From positions 1 to 64,000 of the forward strand of contig NZ_JBHUWD010000012.1 in the NCBI RefSeq assembly GCF_042670205.1: a DNA stretch of 64,000 nucleotides. Reading direction: 5' to 3'. Made by a program: the position numbers and the translations under genes. Shown piece by piece: positions 22,136-30,258 of the stretch. Source of the DNA: Luteimicrobium sp042670205 (GTDB lineage: Bacteria > Actinomycetota > Actinomycetes > Actinomycetales > Cellulomonadaceae). The notes beneath the pieces were generated by a model, which was not told the origin of the DNA, did no database searches, and saw only the letters and a program-made list of their open reading frames with translations. The first letter of the stretch is position 1. The number at the start of each line of letters is the position of its first letter.

Positions 22136-23653
22136 CTACTGCTCGACGTCGTCGTCGACCCAGTCGAGGGTCTTCGTGACGGCCTTCTTCCAGTTGCGGT
22201 AGAGGCGCTCGCGCTCGCCCTGGTCCATCGACGGGGTCCAGCGCTTGTCCTCGGCCCAGTTGTCGATGACGTCCTGCTCGCCGCCCCAGAACCCGACCGC
22301 GATGCCCGCGGCGTACGCGGCGCCGAGGGCCGTCGTCTCCGCGACCTTCGGCCGGACCACGTCGACGCCGAGCTGGTCGGCCTGGAACTGCATGAGCAGG
22401 TCGTTGGCGGTCATGCCGCCGTCGACCTTGAGCTCGGTGAGGTCGACGCCCGAGTCGGCGTTCATCGCGTCCAGGACCTCGCGGGTCTGGAACGCCGTCG
22501 CCTCGAGCGCGGCGCGCGCGATGTGGTTGCGGTTGACGTACCGCGTGAGCCCGACGAGCGCGCCGCGCGCGTCCGGGCGCCAGTACGGCGCGAACAGCCC
22601 CGAGAACGCCGGCACGAAGTACGCGCCACCGTTGTCGTCCACCTTGTGGGCGAGCCACTCGATGTCCGGCGCGTCCGTGAACATGCCGAGGTTGTCGCGC
22701 AGCCACTGGACGAGCGAGCCCGTCACCGCGATCGAGCCCTCGAGCGCGTAGATCGGCTTGCTGTCGCCGATCTTGTAGCAGACGGTCGTCAGCAGGCCGT
22801 TCTTCGACGGGATCTTCTCCTCACCCGTGTTGAGGAGCATGAAGTTGCCGGTCCCGTAGGTGTTCTTCGCGGAACCGACCTCGAAGCACGCCTGACCGAA
22901 GGTCGCGGCCTGCTGGTCGCCGAGGATGCCGGCGATCGGGACGCCGTCGAGCATGCCGTGCGGGCGGCCCTTGCCGTACACCTCGGACGACGACTTGATC
23001 TCGGGGAGCATCGACATCGGGATCCCCATGTCGTTCGCGATGTCCGCGTCCCACGACAGCGTGTCGAGGTCCATGAGCATCGTGCGCGACGCGTTGGTGA
23101 CGTCGGTGACGTGCACGCCGCCGTCGACGCCCCCCGTGAGGTTCCACAGGGTCCAGGTGTCCGTGTTGCCGAAGAGCAGGTCGCCCCGCTCGGCGGCCGC
23201 GCGTGCGCCCTCGACGTTGTCGAGGATCCACTTGACCTTGGGACCCGAGAAGTAGGTCGCGAGCGGGAGGCCCACGCGCGCCTTGTACTTCTCGGCGCCC
23301 TCGGACCCGCCCAGCTCCTCGACGATCTTCTGCGTGCGGGTGTCCTGCCACACGATCGCGTTGTAGACGGGCTTGCCGGTGGTCTTGTCCCAGACGACGG
23401 CGGTCTCGCGCTGGTTGGTGATCCCGACGGCGGCCAGGTCGTCCTTGGTGAGGTTGCCGCGCGTCAGGGCGAGGCCGACGACCTCGCGGACGTTGTTCCA
23501 GATCTGCTCCGGGTTGTGCTCGACCCAGCCGGCACGCGGGAAGATCTGGTCGTGCTCGAGCTGGCCGACCGAGACGATCGAGCCCGAGTGGTCGAAGACG
23601 ATCGCGCGGGAGCTCGTGGTGCCCTGGTCGATGGCGAGGACGTAGTCAGCCAT
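22136..23653 (-). CDS. glpK: Glycerol kinase
   Basis: A FGGY-family kinase that phosphorylates glycerol to sn-glycerol 3-phosphate with ATP. The 505 residues match the family length. Landmarks are the N-terminal AIDQGTTSSRAIVFDHSG, PRAGWVEHNPEQIW, TNQRETAVVWDKTTGKPVYN and the C-terminal KVDGGMTANDLLMQFQAD. It is last of the minus-strand series glpD-glpF-glpK; 88 bases separate it from glpF, with a small 6-base-stem hairpin (23707-23722). Expression is probably governed by the divergent SorC-type regulator at 26487. Confidence 0.96.
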   Translation of the reverse strand: MADYVLAIDQGTTSSRAIVFDHSGSIVSVGQLEHDQIFPRAGWVEHNPEQIWNNVREVVGLALTRGNLTKDDLAAVGITNQRETAVVWDKTTGKPVYNAIVWQDTRTQKIVEELGGSEGAEKYKARVGLPLATYFSGPKVKWILDNVEGARAAAERGDLLFGNTDTWTLWNLTGGVDGGVHVTDVTNASRTMLMDLDTLSWDADIANDMGIPMSMLPEIKSSSEVYGKGRPHGMLDGVPIAGILGDQQAATFGQACFEVGSAKNTYGTGNFMLLNTGEEKIPSKNGLLTTVCYKIGDSKPIYALEGSIAVTGSLVQWLRDNLGMFTDAPDIEWLAHKVDDNGGAYFVPAFSGLFAPYWRPDARGALVGLTRYVNRNHIARAALEATAFQTREVLDAMNADSGVDLTELKVDGGMTANDLLMQFQADQLGVDVVRPKVAETTALGAAYAAGIAVGFWGGEQDVIDNWAEDKRWTPSMDQGERERLYRNWKKAVTKTLDWVDDDVEQ

Positions 23654-23741
23654 GGTGTCTCTCAGTCCTTCTTGTTCTGGATGTGGTGCTCCGCCATGTC
23701 ACTGTGCCGCCCTGCTGGGCGGAGCGGGATGCGGTGGAGGC

Positions 23742-24479
23742 TCAGATCGTGGCCTGGCTCAGCAGGCCCGCGAGGGCGCCGCCGACGAGGGGGCCGAGGA
23801 TCGGGACCCACGAGTAGGACCAGTCGCTCGAGCCCTTGCCCTTGATGGGCAGGAGCGCGTGCGCGATGCGGGGCGCGAGGTCACGCGTCGGGTTGATCGC
23901 GTACCCGGTCGGACCACCGAGGGACGCACCGATCGCGACCACGACGAGCGCCACGCCCAGGGCGCCGAGCCCGCTGGCGTTCTCCTTGACGCCCGAGACG
24001 ACCACCCAGTAGACGAGGACGAAGGTCGCGATGACCTCGGTGATGAAGTTCCACGCGTACGACCGCAGCTCAGGGCCGGTCGAGAACACGCCGAGCTTGA
24101 CCGCCGGGTCGGCGTCCTGGTCGAAGTGCTTCTTGTACGCGAGGTAGGCGAGCACGGCACCGATGAACGCGCCGACGAACTCACCCGCGAAGTAGACGAG
24201 CGTGTTGCCGAAGTTCACGGCGAGCTGCGCGCTGCCGCCGTAGGTGTCGGCCCCGCTCGCCCAGATGCCGACCGTGACGGCCGGGTTGAGGTGGGCGCCG
24301 GACTTCCACGCGGCGTAGACGCCGGTGAAGACCGCGAGGCCCCACCCGAAGTTGATGAGCAGCCAGCCGCCCGCGAAACCCTTCGTCTTGGGGAGGATGA
24401 CGTTCGCGACGACACCCGCACCGAGAAGGATCAGGAGAGCGCTGCCGATGGTCTCGGACCAGAAGACCTGACCGGTCAT
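23742..24479 (-). CDS. glpF: Glycerol facilitator (MIP/aquaporin family)
   Basis: An inner-membrane channel for glycerol, 245 residues with six predicted membrane segments. The first half-helix signature is HLNPAVT. The second is AINPTRDLAPR, so the usual NPA is NPT, while the following Arg-Asp pair typical of glycerol-selective channels is kept. GGAG lies eight bases before ATG 24479. It sits between glpD and glpK, and a 9-base-stem hairpin lies 50 bases ahead of its start. Confidence 0.93.
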   Translation of the reverse strand: MTGQVFWSETIGSALLILLGAGVVANVILPKTKGFAGGWLLINFGWGLAVFTGVYAAWKSGAHLNPAVTVGIWASGADTYGGSAQLAVNFGNTLVYFAGEFVGAFIGAVLAYLAYKKHFDQDADPAVKLGVFSTGPELRSYAWNFITEVIATFVLVYWVVVSGVKENASGLGALGVALVVVAIGASLGGPTGYAINPTRDLAPRIAHALLPIKGKGSSDWSYSWVPILGPLVGGALAGLLSQATI

Positions 24480-24529
24480 GGTGGTGACTCCGTTTCTGTT
24501 CTGACATCACTGTCAAGCTCACCGCCGCA

Positions 24530-24553
24530 GCGTCGCGGCGGTGTCGTGCACCA
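24530..24553 (-). terminator. Hairpin between glpD and glpF
   Basis: CACCGCCGC (24530-24538) pairs perfectly with GCGGCGGTG (24545-24553) around a 6-base loop. It may end part of the glpD transcripts or set the ratio of glpD to glpFK. Confidence 0.5.
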
Positions 24554-24607
24554 GATTCCCCCTACTACCCCTTGCTTCGTGGGGCGTCCGACGGCGCGTG
24601 CGCGGCG

Positions 24608-26386
24608 TCAGGCGCCCTCCGTCCCCCTCCCGTCGCCGGCGTCGCCCAGCGGGCGGAGCGGTTCGAGCTCGGTGGCCTCCAGCCGGACGCTCTCGGCCGA
24701 GGCGTCGTCGGGCTGCTGCTCGGCGTTCTCCTCGGCGTCGGCGCGCTGGCGGTAGGCGTCGATCTCACGGGCCTTGGTGGCGTCGTCCCAGCCGAGGAGC
24801 GGCGCCATGATGTCCGCGATCTCCGGGCAGGCCGCGAGGCCGCGGTCGCGGACCTCGTAGTTGAGCCGGGTGCGGTGCAGGAGGACGTCCTCGAGGTGGA
24901 TCGCGCCCTCGTGCGTGACGGCGTACGCGATCTCCGCGCGCAGGTAGGCCGGCGCGTGCTCGAGCGGCTTGGCGAGCGACGGGTCGTCGACGCACGCGTC
25001 GACGAGGTCGCGCAGCATCGACCCGTACCGGTGGAGCAGGTGGTCGATGGTCGCGGGCGACCAGCCGTAGCGGGTCGCGTAGGAGCGGGCCTGGCGGCGG
25101 ACGGCCTCGAGGCCCTCCGCGCCGAGGAGCTGGATGCGGTCGGTGATCGACGGCAGCCCGGACGCGCGGTCCCGCCCGATCGCGAAGTCGACGGCGTCCT
25201 CGGCCATCACGCGGTACGTGGTGAGCTTGCCGCCGGCGATGACCGTGAGTCCCGGGACGGGGGAGGCGACCGTGTGCTCGCGGGACACCTTGGCCGAGCT
25301 CGTGCCCTCCTTGGTGCCGGGCTGCAGCAGGGGGCGCAGGCCCGCGTAGGTGCCGATGATGTCCTCGCGCGTGAGCGGGTGCGCGAGCACCGCGTTGGCG
25401 TGCTCGAGCACGTAGTCGATGTCGGCCGCGGTGGCGACGGGGTGCTGCGGGTCGAGGTCCCACGGGGTGTCCGTGGTGCCGATGATCCAGTACCGGGACC
25501 ACGGGATCACGAAGAGCACGGACTTCTCGGTCTGCAGGATGAGCCCGACCTTGCCCTGGATGCGCTCGCGGGGCACGACGATGTGCACGCCCTTCGACGC
25601 GAGCACCCGCAGGCCGCCCTCGCCGCCCGAGAGAGCCTCGGTCTTCTCGGTCCAGACGCCGGTCGCGTTGATGACGTGCCGGGCGCGGACGTCGAACTCC
25701 TCGCCGGTCTCGAGGTCGACCAGGCGGGCGCCCGTGACGGCGCCGGTGGAGTTCTTCAGCAGGTCGACGACCTGGGTGCGGGGGGCCGCGTGCGCGCCGT
25801 ACGACGTCGCGGTCCGGACGAGCGTGACGACGAGGCGCGCGTCGTCGACGGACGCGTCGTAGTAGCGGATGGCGCCGACGGCGGCGTCGTGCGCGAGGTC
25901 GGGGAACGCCCGGGTCATGCCGGCCTTCGAGAGGTGGCGGTGGTACGGCAGGGCGCGCTTGCCGGGGGCGACGCTCGCGAGGGCGTCGTAGAGCGCGACG
26001 CCCGACCCCACGTACGCGCGCTCCCAGACGTGGTGGGTCAGCGGGTAGAGGAAGGCGACGGGCCGCACGAGGTGCGGGGCCACGAAGCTGATGAGGCGGT
26101 CGCGCTCGGTCAGGGCCTCGTGGACGAGGTGGAAGTCGAGCATCTGCAGGTAGCGCAGTCCGCCGTGGACGAGCTTGCTCGAGCGGCTCGACGTGCCCGA
26201 GGCCCAGTCCTGGCCCTCGACGATGGCGGTGTGCAGGCCGCGCGTGGCCGCGTCGAGGGCGATCCCGGCCCCGGTGACGCCGCCTCCGATGACGAGCACG
26301 TCCAGCTCGTTGTGCGCCGTGCTGCTGGCCTTGAGGACCTCGAGCGCGCGGCTACGTGATCCGGCGGACAGTCGGCTCGATGCCAT
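24608..26386 (-). CDS. glpD: Aerobic glycerol-3-phosphate dehydrogenase
   Basis: An FAD-dependent, membrane-associated enzyme that oxidises glycerol 3-phosphate to dihydroxyacetone phosphate and passes electrons to quinones. The 592-residue protein has the N-terminal FAD motif DVLVIGGGVTGAGIALDAATRG, SSRSSKLVHGGLRYL, and the middle IIGTTDTPWD. The C-terminal DAO_C domain contains HEGAIHLEDVLLHRTRL. An acidic, poorly conserved tail (last 40 residues or so) follows. ATG 26386 is preferred over 26398 because GGAGG precedes it at good distance. It heads the glpD-glpF-glpK series and is divergent from a SorC-family regulator. Confidence 0.95.
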   Translation of the reverse strand: MASSRLSAGSRSRALEVLKASSTAHNELDVLVIGGGVTGAGIALDAATRGLHTAIVEGQDWASGTSSRSSKLVHGGLRYLQMLDFHLVHEALTERDRLISFVAPHLVRPVAFLYPLTHHVWERAYVGSGVALYDALASVAPGKRALPYHRHLSKAGMTRAFPDLAHDAAVGAIRYYDASVDDARLVVTLVRTATSYGAHAAPRTQVVDLLKNSTGAVTGARLVDLETGEEFDVRARHVINATGVWTEKTEALSGGEGGLRVLASKGVHIVVPRERIQGKVGLILQTEKSVLFVIPWSRYWIIGTTDTPWDLDPQHPVATAADIDYVLEHANAVLAHPLTREDIIGTYAGLRPLLQPGTKEGTSSAKVSREHTVASPVPGLTVIAGGKLTTYRVMAEDAVDFAIGRDRASGLPSITDRIQLLGAEGLEAVRRQARSYATRYGWSPATIDHLLHRYGSMLRDLVDACVDDPSLAKPLEHAPAYLRAEIAYAVTHEGAIHLEDVLLHRTRLNYEVRDRGLAACPEIADIMAPLLGWDDATKAREIDAYRQRADAEENAEQQPDDASAESVRLEATELEPLRPLGDAGDGRGTEGA

Positions 26387-26461
26387 GGTTGCCTCCATCG
26401 GCTTGTGGGTGACGCGGCAGTCCTCCCAGGGGACCACGAGACGAACGGACGCGCAACGCGG

Positions 26462-26477
26462 CTGCACGAACGTGCAG
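26462..26477. promoter_or_regulatory. Palindromic operator candidate of the glp regulator
   Basis: CTGCACG-AA-CGTGCAG has perfect 7-base arms, lies between divergent glpD and the SorC-type gene and ends nine bases before the latter's start, overlapping its likely -10 box CAGAAT (26475-26480). Binding by the adjacent regulator is inferred. Confidence 0.6.
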
Positions 26478-26486
26478 AATGGGGTC

Positions 26487-27473
26487 ATGGATCCCTACGG
26501 GCGCGACGCCGACATCGTCCGGGCGGCGTCGATGTACTACCTCCAGGACATGAAGATGGAGGCGATCGCCAAGCACCTCGGCACGTCGCGCTCGACCGTG
26601 TCCCGCCTGGTCAAGCGGGCTCGCGACACCGGACTGGTCGAGATCACCCTGCGCAGCCCCGAGCACCGCGTGCCGGGGCTCGCGCAGCAGATCGCCCGCG
26701 CCTACGGCATCGAGGTGTACGTCGTGCCGGTCCCCGACACGTCGAGCGAGGTCGAGCGCCTCGACCAGGTCGCGCTCACGACGGCCCGCCTGCTCGGGTC
26801 GTGGTTCGACTCGGACATGGTCCTCGGTATCGCCTGGGGCACGACGCTCGCGGCCATCGCCCGGCAGCTCACCGCGAAGCCGACCCGGGGCAGCGTCGTC
26901 GTGCAGCTCAACGGCGCCGCGAACACCCGGACGTCCGGCATCGAGTACGCGGGCGAGCTCGTCCAGCACTTCGCCGCCGCGTTCGACGCGGCGTTCTACG
27001 ACTTCCCGGTGCCCGCGTTCTTCGACTACGCGGAGACCAAGGACGCGATGTGGCGCGAGCGCTCGATCCGGCGCGTCCTCGAGACGCAGTTCCGGTGCGA
27101 CATCGCGCTCTTCTCGGTCGGCGCCCTCTCCGGAGGGCTGCCCAGCCACGTCTACTCGGCGGGCTACCTCGACCCCGAGGACCTCGCGACGCTCGAGGCC
27201 GAGGACGTCGTCGGCGACGTGTGCACCGTGTTCCTGCGCGAGGACGGCACGTATTCCGACATCCCGCTGAACGACCGCGCGACGGGCCCGACGCCGGCCC
27301 AGCTGCAGCGCGTCCCGCGGCGCGTGTGCGCCGTCGCGGGGGACAACAAGGTGGCGCCGCTACGGGCGGCGCTGCACGCGGGCGTCGTCACGCACCTCGT
27401 GATCGACGAGCTCACGGCGCACTCGTTCGCGGACCGCGACGGGGCTGTCGCGGACGTCCGCCGGAGCCGGTGA
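26487..27473 (+). CDS. SorC/DeoR-type sugar-binding regulator, likely glp control
   Basis: A 328-residue regulator. The N-terminal helix-turn-helix (DMKMEAIAKHLGTSRSTVSR) and winged region are followed by a SorC-family sugar-phosphate-binding domain with LGIAWGTTLAAIARQL, VVQLNGAANT and GDVCTVFLREDG. Family members sense phosphorylated sugars or polyols. The divergent glycerol operon makes glycerol 3-phosphate or dihydroxyacetone phosphate the natural candidate. The ATG at 26487 has no ribosome-binding site but CAGAAT six bases upstream, fitting a leaderless transcript. It ends with a basic tail. It is not the DeoR-type GlpR of other bacteria, so control of glycerol use here may be of a different kind. 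Confidence 0.85.
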   Translation: MDPYGRDADIVRAASMYYLQDMKMEAIAKHLGTSRSTVSRLVKRARDTGLVEITLRSPEHRVPGLAQQIARAYGIEVYVVPVPDTSSEVERLDQVALTTARLLGSWFDSDMVLGIAWGTTLAAIARQLTAKPTRGSVVVQLNGAANTRTSGIEYAGELVQHFAAAFDAAFYDFPVPAFFDYAETKDAMWRERSIRRVLETQFRCDIALFSVGALSGGLPSHVYSAGYLDPEDLATLEAEDVVGDVCTVFLREDGTYSDIPLNDRATGPTPAQLQRVPRRVCAVAGDNKVAPLRAALHAGVVTHLVIDELTAHSFADRDGAVADVRRSR

Positions 27474-27543
27474 GCCGCCTCGAAAGTATGCGATGGTACG
27501 CATGACTATGGCGAGGCGTCGCGGTTCGGCGTAGATTGGCGAC

Positions 27544-28092
27544 GTGCCCGACGCCACCACCGACGCCCCGCCCACGCTCGCCGCGCCCCGCATCAGGCCG
27601 GCCCTGCCGTCGGACGTCCGCGCCGTCCGGGCGCTGGTCGAGCCCTACGCGGAAGCGAGGATCCTGCTCGCCAAGGAGCTCGTCGGCTACTTCGAGTCGG
27701 TCCAGGAGTTCCTCGTCGCCGACGTCGCGCCCGAGGGCGCGCCCGCGCACGTCGTCGGGTGCGGTGCCCTGCACGTCATGTGGGACGACCTCGCCGAGAT
27801 CCGCACGCTGGCCGTCGGGCCGGAGCGGAAGGGGACCGGCGTCGGGCACGAGCTCGTCGTCGCGCTGCTCGAGCGCGCGCGCCTGCTCGGCCTGCGCCGC
27901 GTCTTCTGCCTGACCTTCGAGGTCGCGTTCTTCGAGCGGCACGGCTTCCGTGCGATCGAGGGGACCCCCGTGACCCCCGACGTGTACACCGAGCTCCTGC
28001 GCTCGCACGACGACGGCGTCGCCGAGTTCCTCGACCTCGCACGGGTCAAGCCCAACACCCTCGGCAACACGCGGATGCTCATCGAGCTCTGA
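27544..28092 (+). CDS. Short ArgA-type N-acetylglutamate synthase (GNAT)
   Basis: A GNAT acetyltransferase of 182 residues that makes N-acetylglutamate for arginine synthesis, similar to the short actinobacterial form (Rv2747-like) lacking the amino-acid kinase domain. It shows IRPALPSDVRAVRALVEPYA, EIRTLAVGPERKGTGVGHELV (acetyl-CoA binding, with the R/Q-x-x-G-x-G type turn) and FEVAFFERHGFRAIEGTPV. The GTG at 27544 is preceded by TAGATT six bases upstream and no ribosome-binding site, so it is probably leaderless. An imperfect inverted sequence (GCCTCG...CGAGGC, with ATGCG/CGCAT inside) lies just upstream at about 27477-27517 and may end the previous gene. Confidence 0.85.
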   Translation: MPDATTDAPPTLAAPRIRPALPSDVRAVRALVEPYAEARILLAKELVGYFESVQEFLVADVAPEGAPAHVVGCGALHVMWDDLAEIRTLAVGPERKGTGVGHELVVALLERARLLGLRRVFCLTFEVAFFERHGFRAIEGTPVTPDVYTELLRSHDDGVAEFLDLARVKPNTLGNTRMLIEL

Positions 28093-28101
28093 CCACGAGC
28101 T

Positions 28102-28129
28102 GCCCGCGCGGACGACGACGTCGGCGGGC
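28102..28129. terminator. Hairpin between convergent genes
   Basis: GCCCGC (28102-28107) pairs with GCGGGC (28124-28129), with CGACGACGTCG able to add pairing in the loop. It lies in the 42-base gap between the convergent acetyltransferase and mutY genes. Confidence 0.4.
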
Positions 28130-28134
28130 GGGGG

Positions 28135-29037
28135 TCAGGCGGGGAGGGCGAACAGGTCCGGCTCGCCGGGCGGCGTCTCGGCGAGCCCGTCCTCGACCAG
28201 GCTCGCGAGGCACCGTCCCACCTGCGCGGTGTCGTCCGCGACGAGGAGGAGCCGCTCGCGCTCGACCGGGCCGGACGCATCGCGCAGGAGCGCCATGAGC
28301 CGCCCGCGGACCTGCCGGTCGGTCCCGTGCCAGGGCTGCGTGCGTCGTCTCGCGGCGTGCGCGTCCGGCGGGTGCCCGGCGGCGCGCCACGCGCACAGGT
28401 CCCGGACGGGGCACGCGGCGCACTCCGGCGCCCGTGCCGTGCACACGAGCGCGCCGAGCTCCATGGACGCGGCGGCCCAGCGCGCCGCGTCCTCGTCCGA
28501 CGACGGCGCGAGGTCCGCGGCCAGAGCGCGCTCGGCGGCCGTCGGCGTGGGCCGCGGGAGAGCCTCGCCCGCCACCGCGCGGGCCAGGACCCGGCGCACG
28601 TTCGTGTCGACGACGACGGCGCGCCGCCCGAACGCGAACGCCCGCACCGCGGCCGCCGTGTACTCGCCGACACCGGGCAGGGCGCGCAGCGCGGCCTCGT
28701 CGTCGGGCACCTCGCCGCCGTGGTCCCGGACCAGCGCCCGTGCGCACTCCTGGAGCCGCAGCGCACGGCGCGGGTACCCGAGCCGGCCCCAGGCGCGCAG
28801 CACGTCGGCGGTCGGGGCCGCCGCCAGGTCGGCCGGCGTCGGCCAGCGCTCGAGCCACGTCCGCCACACCGGCTCGACCCGCACCACGGGCGTCTGCTGG
28901 AGCATCGTCTCGCTCACCAGCACGCCCCAGGGGGTGCGGTCGGCCGCGCGCCAGGGGAGGTCGCGTGCCGTGTCGTCGAACCAGGCGACCACCGCGTCAC
29001 GCAGGGCGTCGGAGGTGTCGGTCGGGGTGGTCACCAC
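28135..29037 (-). CDS. mutY: A/G-specific adenine glycosylase
   Basis: A base-excision repair enzyme that removes adenine mispaired with 8-oxoguanine. The 300 residues contain the catalytic Glu in SETMLQQTPV, the helix-hairpin-helix ALPGVGEYTAAAV, the catalytic Asp in VVVDTNVRRVLAR, and the iron-sulfur ligands C-x6-C-x2-C-x5-C in CTARAPECAACPVRDLC. The C-terminal NUDIX-like recognition domain is short, as in other actinobacterial MutY. The GTG at 29037 (or 29034) begins VTTPTDTSDALR and has GGAG upstream; longer reading frames add residues without resemblance to the family. It is divergent from a membrane-anchored unknown gene. Confidence 0.92.
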   Translation of the reverse strand: MVTTPTDTSDALRDAVVAWFDDTARDLPWRAADRTPWGVLVSETMLQQTPVVRVEPVWRTWLERWPTPADLAAAPTADVLRAWGRLGYPRRALRLQECARALVRDHGGEVPDDEAALRALPGVGEYTAAAVRAFAFGRRAVVVDTNVRRVLARAVAGEALPRPTPTAAERALAADLAPSSDEDAARWAAASMELGALVCTARAPECAACPVRDLCAWRAAGHPPDAHAARRRTQPWHGTDRQVRGRLMALLRDASGPVERERLLLVADDTAQVGRCLASLVEDGLAETPPGEPDLFALPA

Positions 29038-29165
29038 CCCATTCTCCGTCGCGACGGGGCTCCCGCGGGCCGCGTCGTGAGGCAGCACCCGGCCCGCCGG
29101 GCGCGCCTGGTCGGGGAGGTCCGCCCGAGCGCATAGGTTGGGCCCGAGGACGAGGAGGACGCGCT

Positions 29166-30212
29166 GTGACCAAGCCCCCGGGGGACGACCGGGACCCGCG
29201 ACGGGGATCGCCGTCAGGCGGTTCGCGCGCACCCGGGAGCGGGCGTCAGCCCTCGAGCACCGGGCGGCCCCGGCCCGCGCGGGACGCGCCGCGGCCCGTG
29301 ACGTCCCGCACGTCGACCGCGACGCGCGCCGGTGGCGTGCGGCCCGCCGCGCCCGGGGGGTCAGGTCCGCGCCGCCCGCCGCACGCGGTCTTCTGGCTGC
29401 GCCGCGTCGTCGCGCTCGCGCTGGTCGGGCTCCTCGTCGTGGTCGGCGTGCTCGTGGTCAAGGCCGTCGTCCCCGCGGTCTCGAGCGCTCTCGGTGGGGG
29501 AGCCGACCCCGTCGTCACCGGCGCGAGCGACCCGACCCCCGCGACGGCGTCGACCACGACCGGTGGACCCGCCGCCGACTGCACGTCCGCCGAGGTCGCG
29601 ACGAGCGTCGTGCCGACCACGCCCCTCTTCATGTGGGGCAAGGACGTGACCTTCACCGTCCAGGTGCGCAACGTCGGGAGCACGTCGTGCGTGGTCGACG
29701 GGTCCGACGCGGCCCGGGCCGTCGTCGTGTCGAAGGGCGGCGCGCGGGTGTGGTCGTCCGCGGACTGCGCGCCCGCGACCCAGCGGCTCCTGCTGCTCGG
29801 GCCCGGCGACGTCGACAGCCAGAAGGTCACGTGGCAGCGGACGCCCTCCGCGCCGCACTGCGCCACCTCGGCGGCGACCCGGCGCACGGTCGGGGCGGGC
29901 GACTACACGGTCTCGTCGACGCTGCTCGGCGTGACCAGCGCCCCGGCGCCCCTCACGCTCGCGCCGAAGCCCGACCCGGCCCCCACGACGACGCCCGGCA
30001 GCACCCCCACGACGCCGGCGGGCGCGACCCCGACGTCGGGCGCGACGCCGGGAGGCACGCCGACGCCGAGCGGGACGAAGACACCGAGCGGGACCGGGGC
30101 GACCGAAGGGAAGCGGTCCTCCGGCAAGGCGACGTCGGACGGCACGCCGACGTCACGGGCGACGACGAAGCCCACGGGACAGCCCACGAGCACGTCGGCC
30201 GTGCGGGACTGA
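29166..30212 (+). CDS. Membrane-anchored protein with extracellular domain, function unknown
   Basis: A 348-residue protein. A disordered, Pro/Arg/Ser-rich cytoplasmic start (1-75) is followed by one membrane segment (about 80-103, VVALALVGLLVVVGVLVV). A compact outer domain comes next (about 140-265, four Cys in ADCTSAEV, TSCVVDG, SADCAPA and PHCATS), and then a Thr/Pro/Gly/Ser-rich tail of about 80 residues. The outer domain resembles DUF4232-type or beta-sandwich wall proteins only in outline. The GTG at 29166 has GAGGAGG eight bases upstream. It lies between mutY and disA but shares no clear function with them. The tail looks like a wall-spanning or O-glycosylated stretch; no LPxTG is present. 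Confidence 0.75.
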   Translation: MTKPPGDDRDPRRGSPSGGSRAPGSGRQPSSTGRPRPARDAPRPVTSRTSTATRAGGVRPAAPGGSGPRRPPHAVFWLRRVVALALVGLLVVVGVLVVKAVVPAVSSALGGGADPVVTGASDPTPATASTTTGGPAADCTSAEVATSVVPTTPLFMWGKDVTFTVQVRNVGSTSCVVDGSDAARAVVVSKGGARVWSSADCAPATQRLLLLGPGDVDSQKVTWQRTPSAPHCATSAATRRTVGAGDYTVSSTLLGVTSAPAPLTLAPKPDPAPTTTPGSTPTTPAGATPTSGATPGGTPTPSGTKTPSGTGATEGKRSSGKATSDGTPTSRATTKPTGQPTSTSAVRD

Positions 30213-30216
30213 ACGG

Positions 30217-30244
30217 GCCGCGGACGACGGTGAGACGCCGCGGC
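30217..30244. terminator. Hairpin between convergent genes
   Basis: GCCGCGG (30217-30223) pairs perfectly with CCGCGGC (30238-30244) in the 46-base gap between the membrane-anchored unknown gene and disA. Confidence 0.45.
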
Positions 30245-30258
30245 GCGACGCCTCCCGC

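Noticed and set aside
28135..29232. Longer mutY start
   Set aside because: The extra 65 residues have no MutY similarity and would overlap the divergent gene's start region; GTG 29037 begins just ahead of the conserved domain.
30000..30212. Thr/Pro/Gly-rich tail as a separate repeat element or frameshift
   Set aside because: The frame is continuous from the membrane segment and ends in a normal stop; the composition fits a wall-spanning linker.
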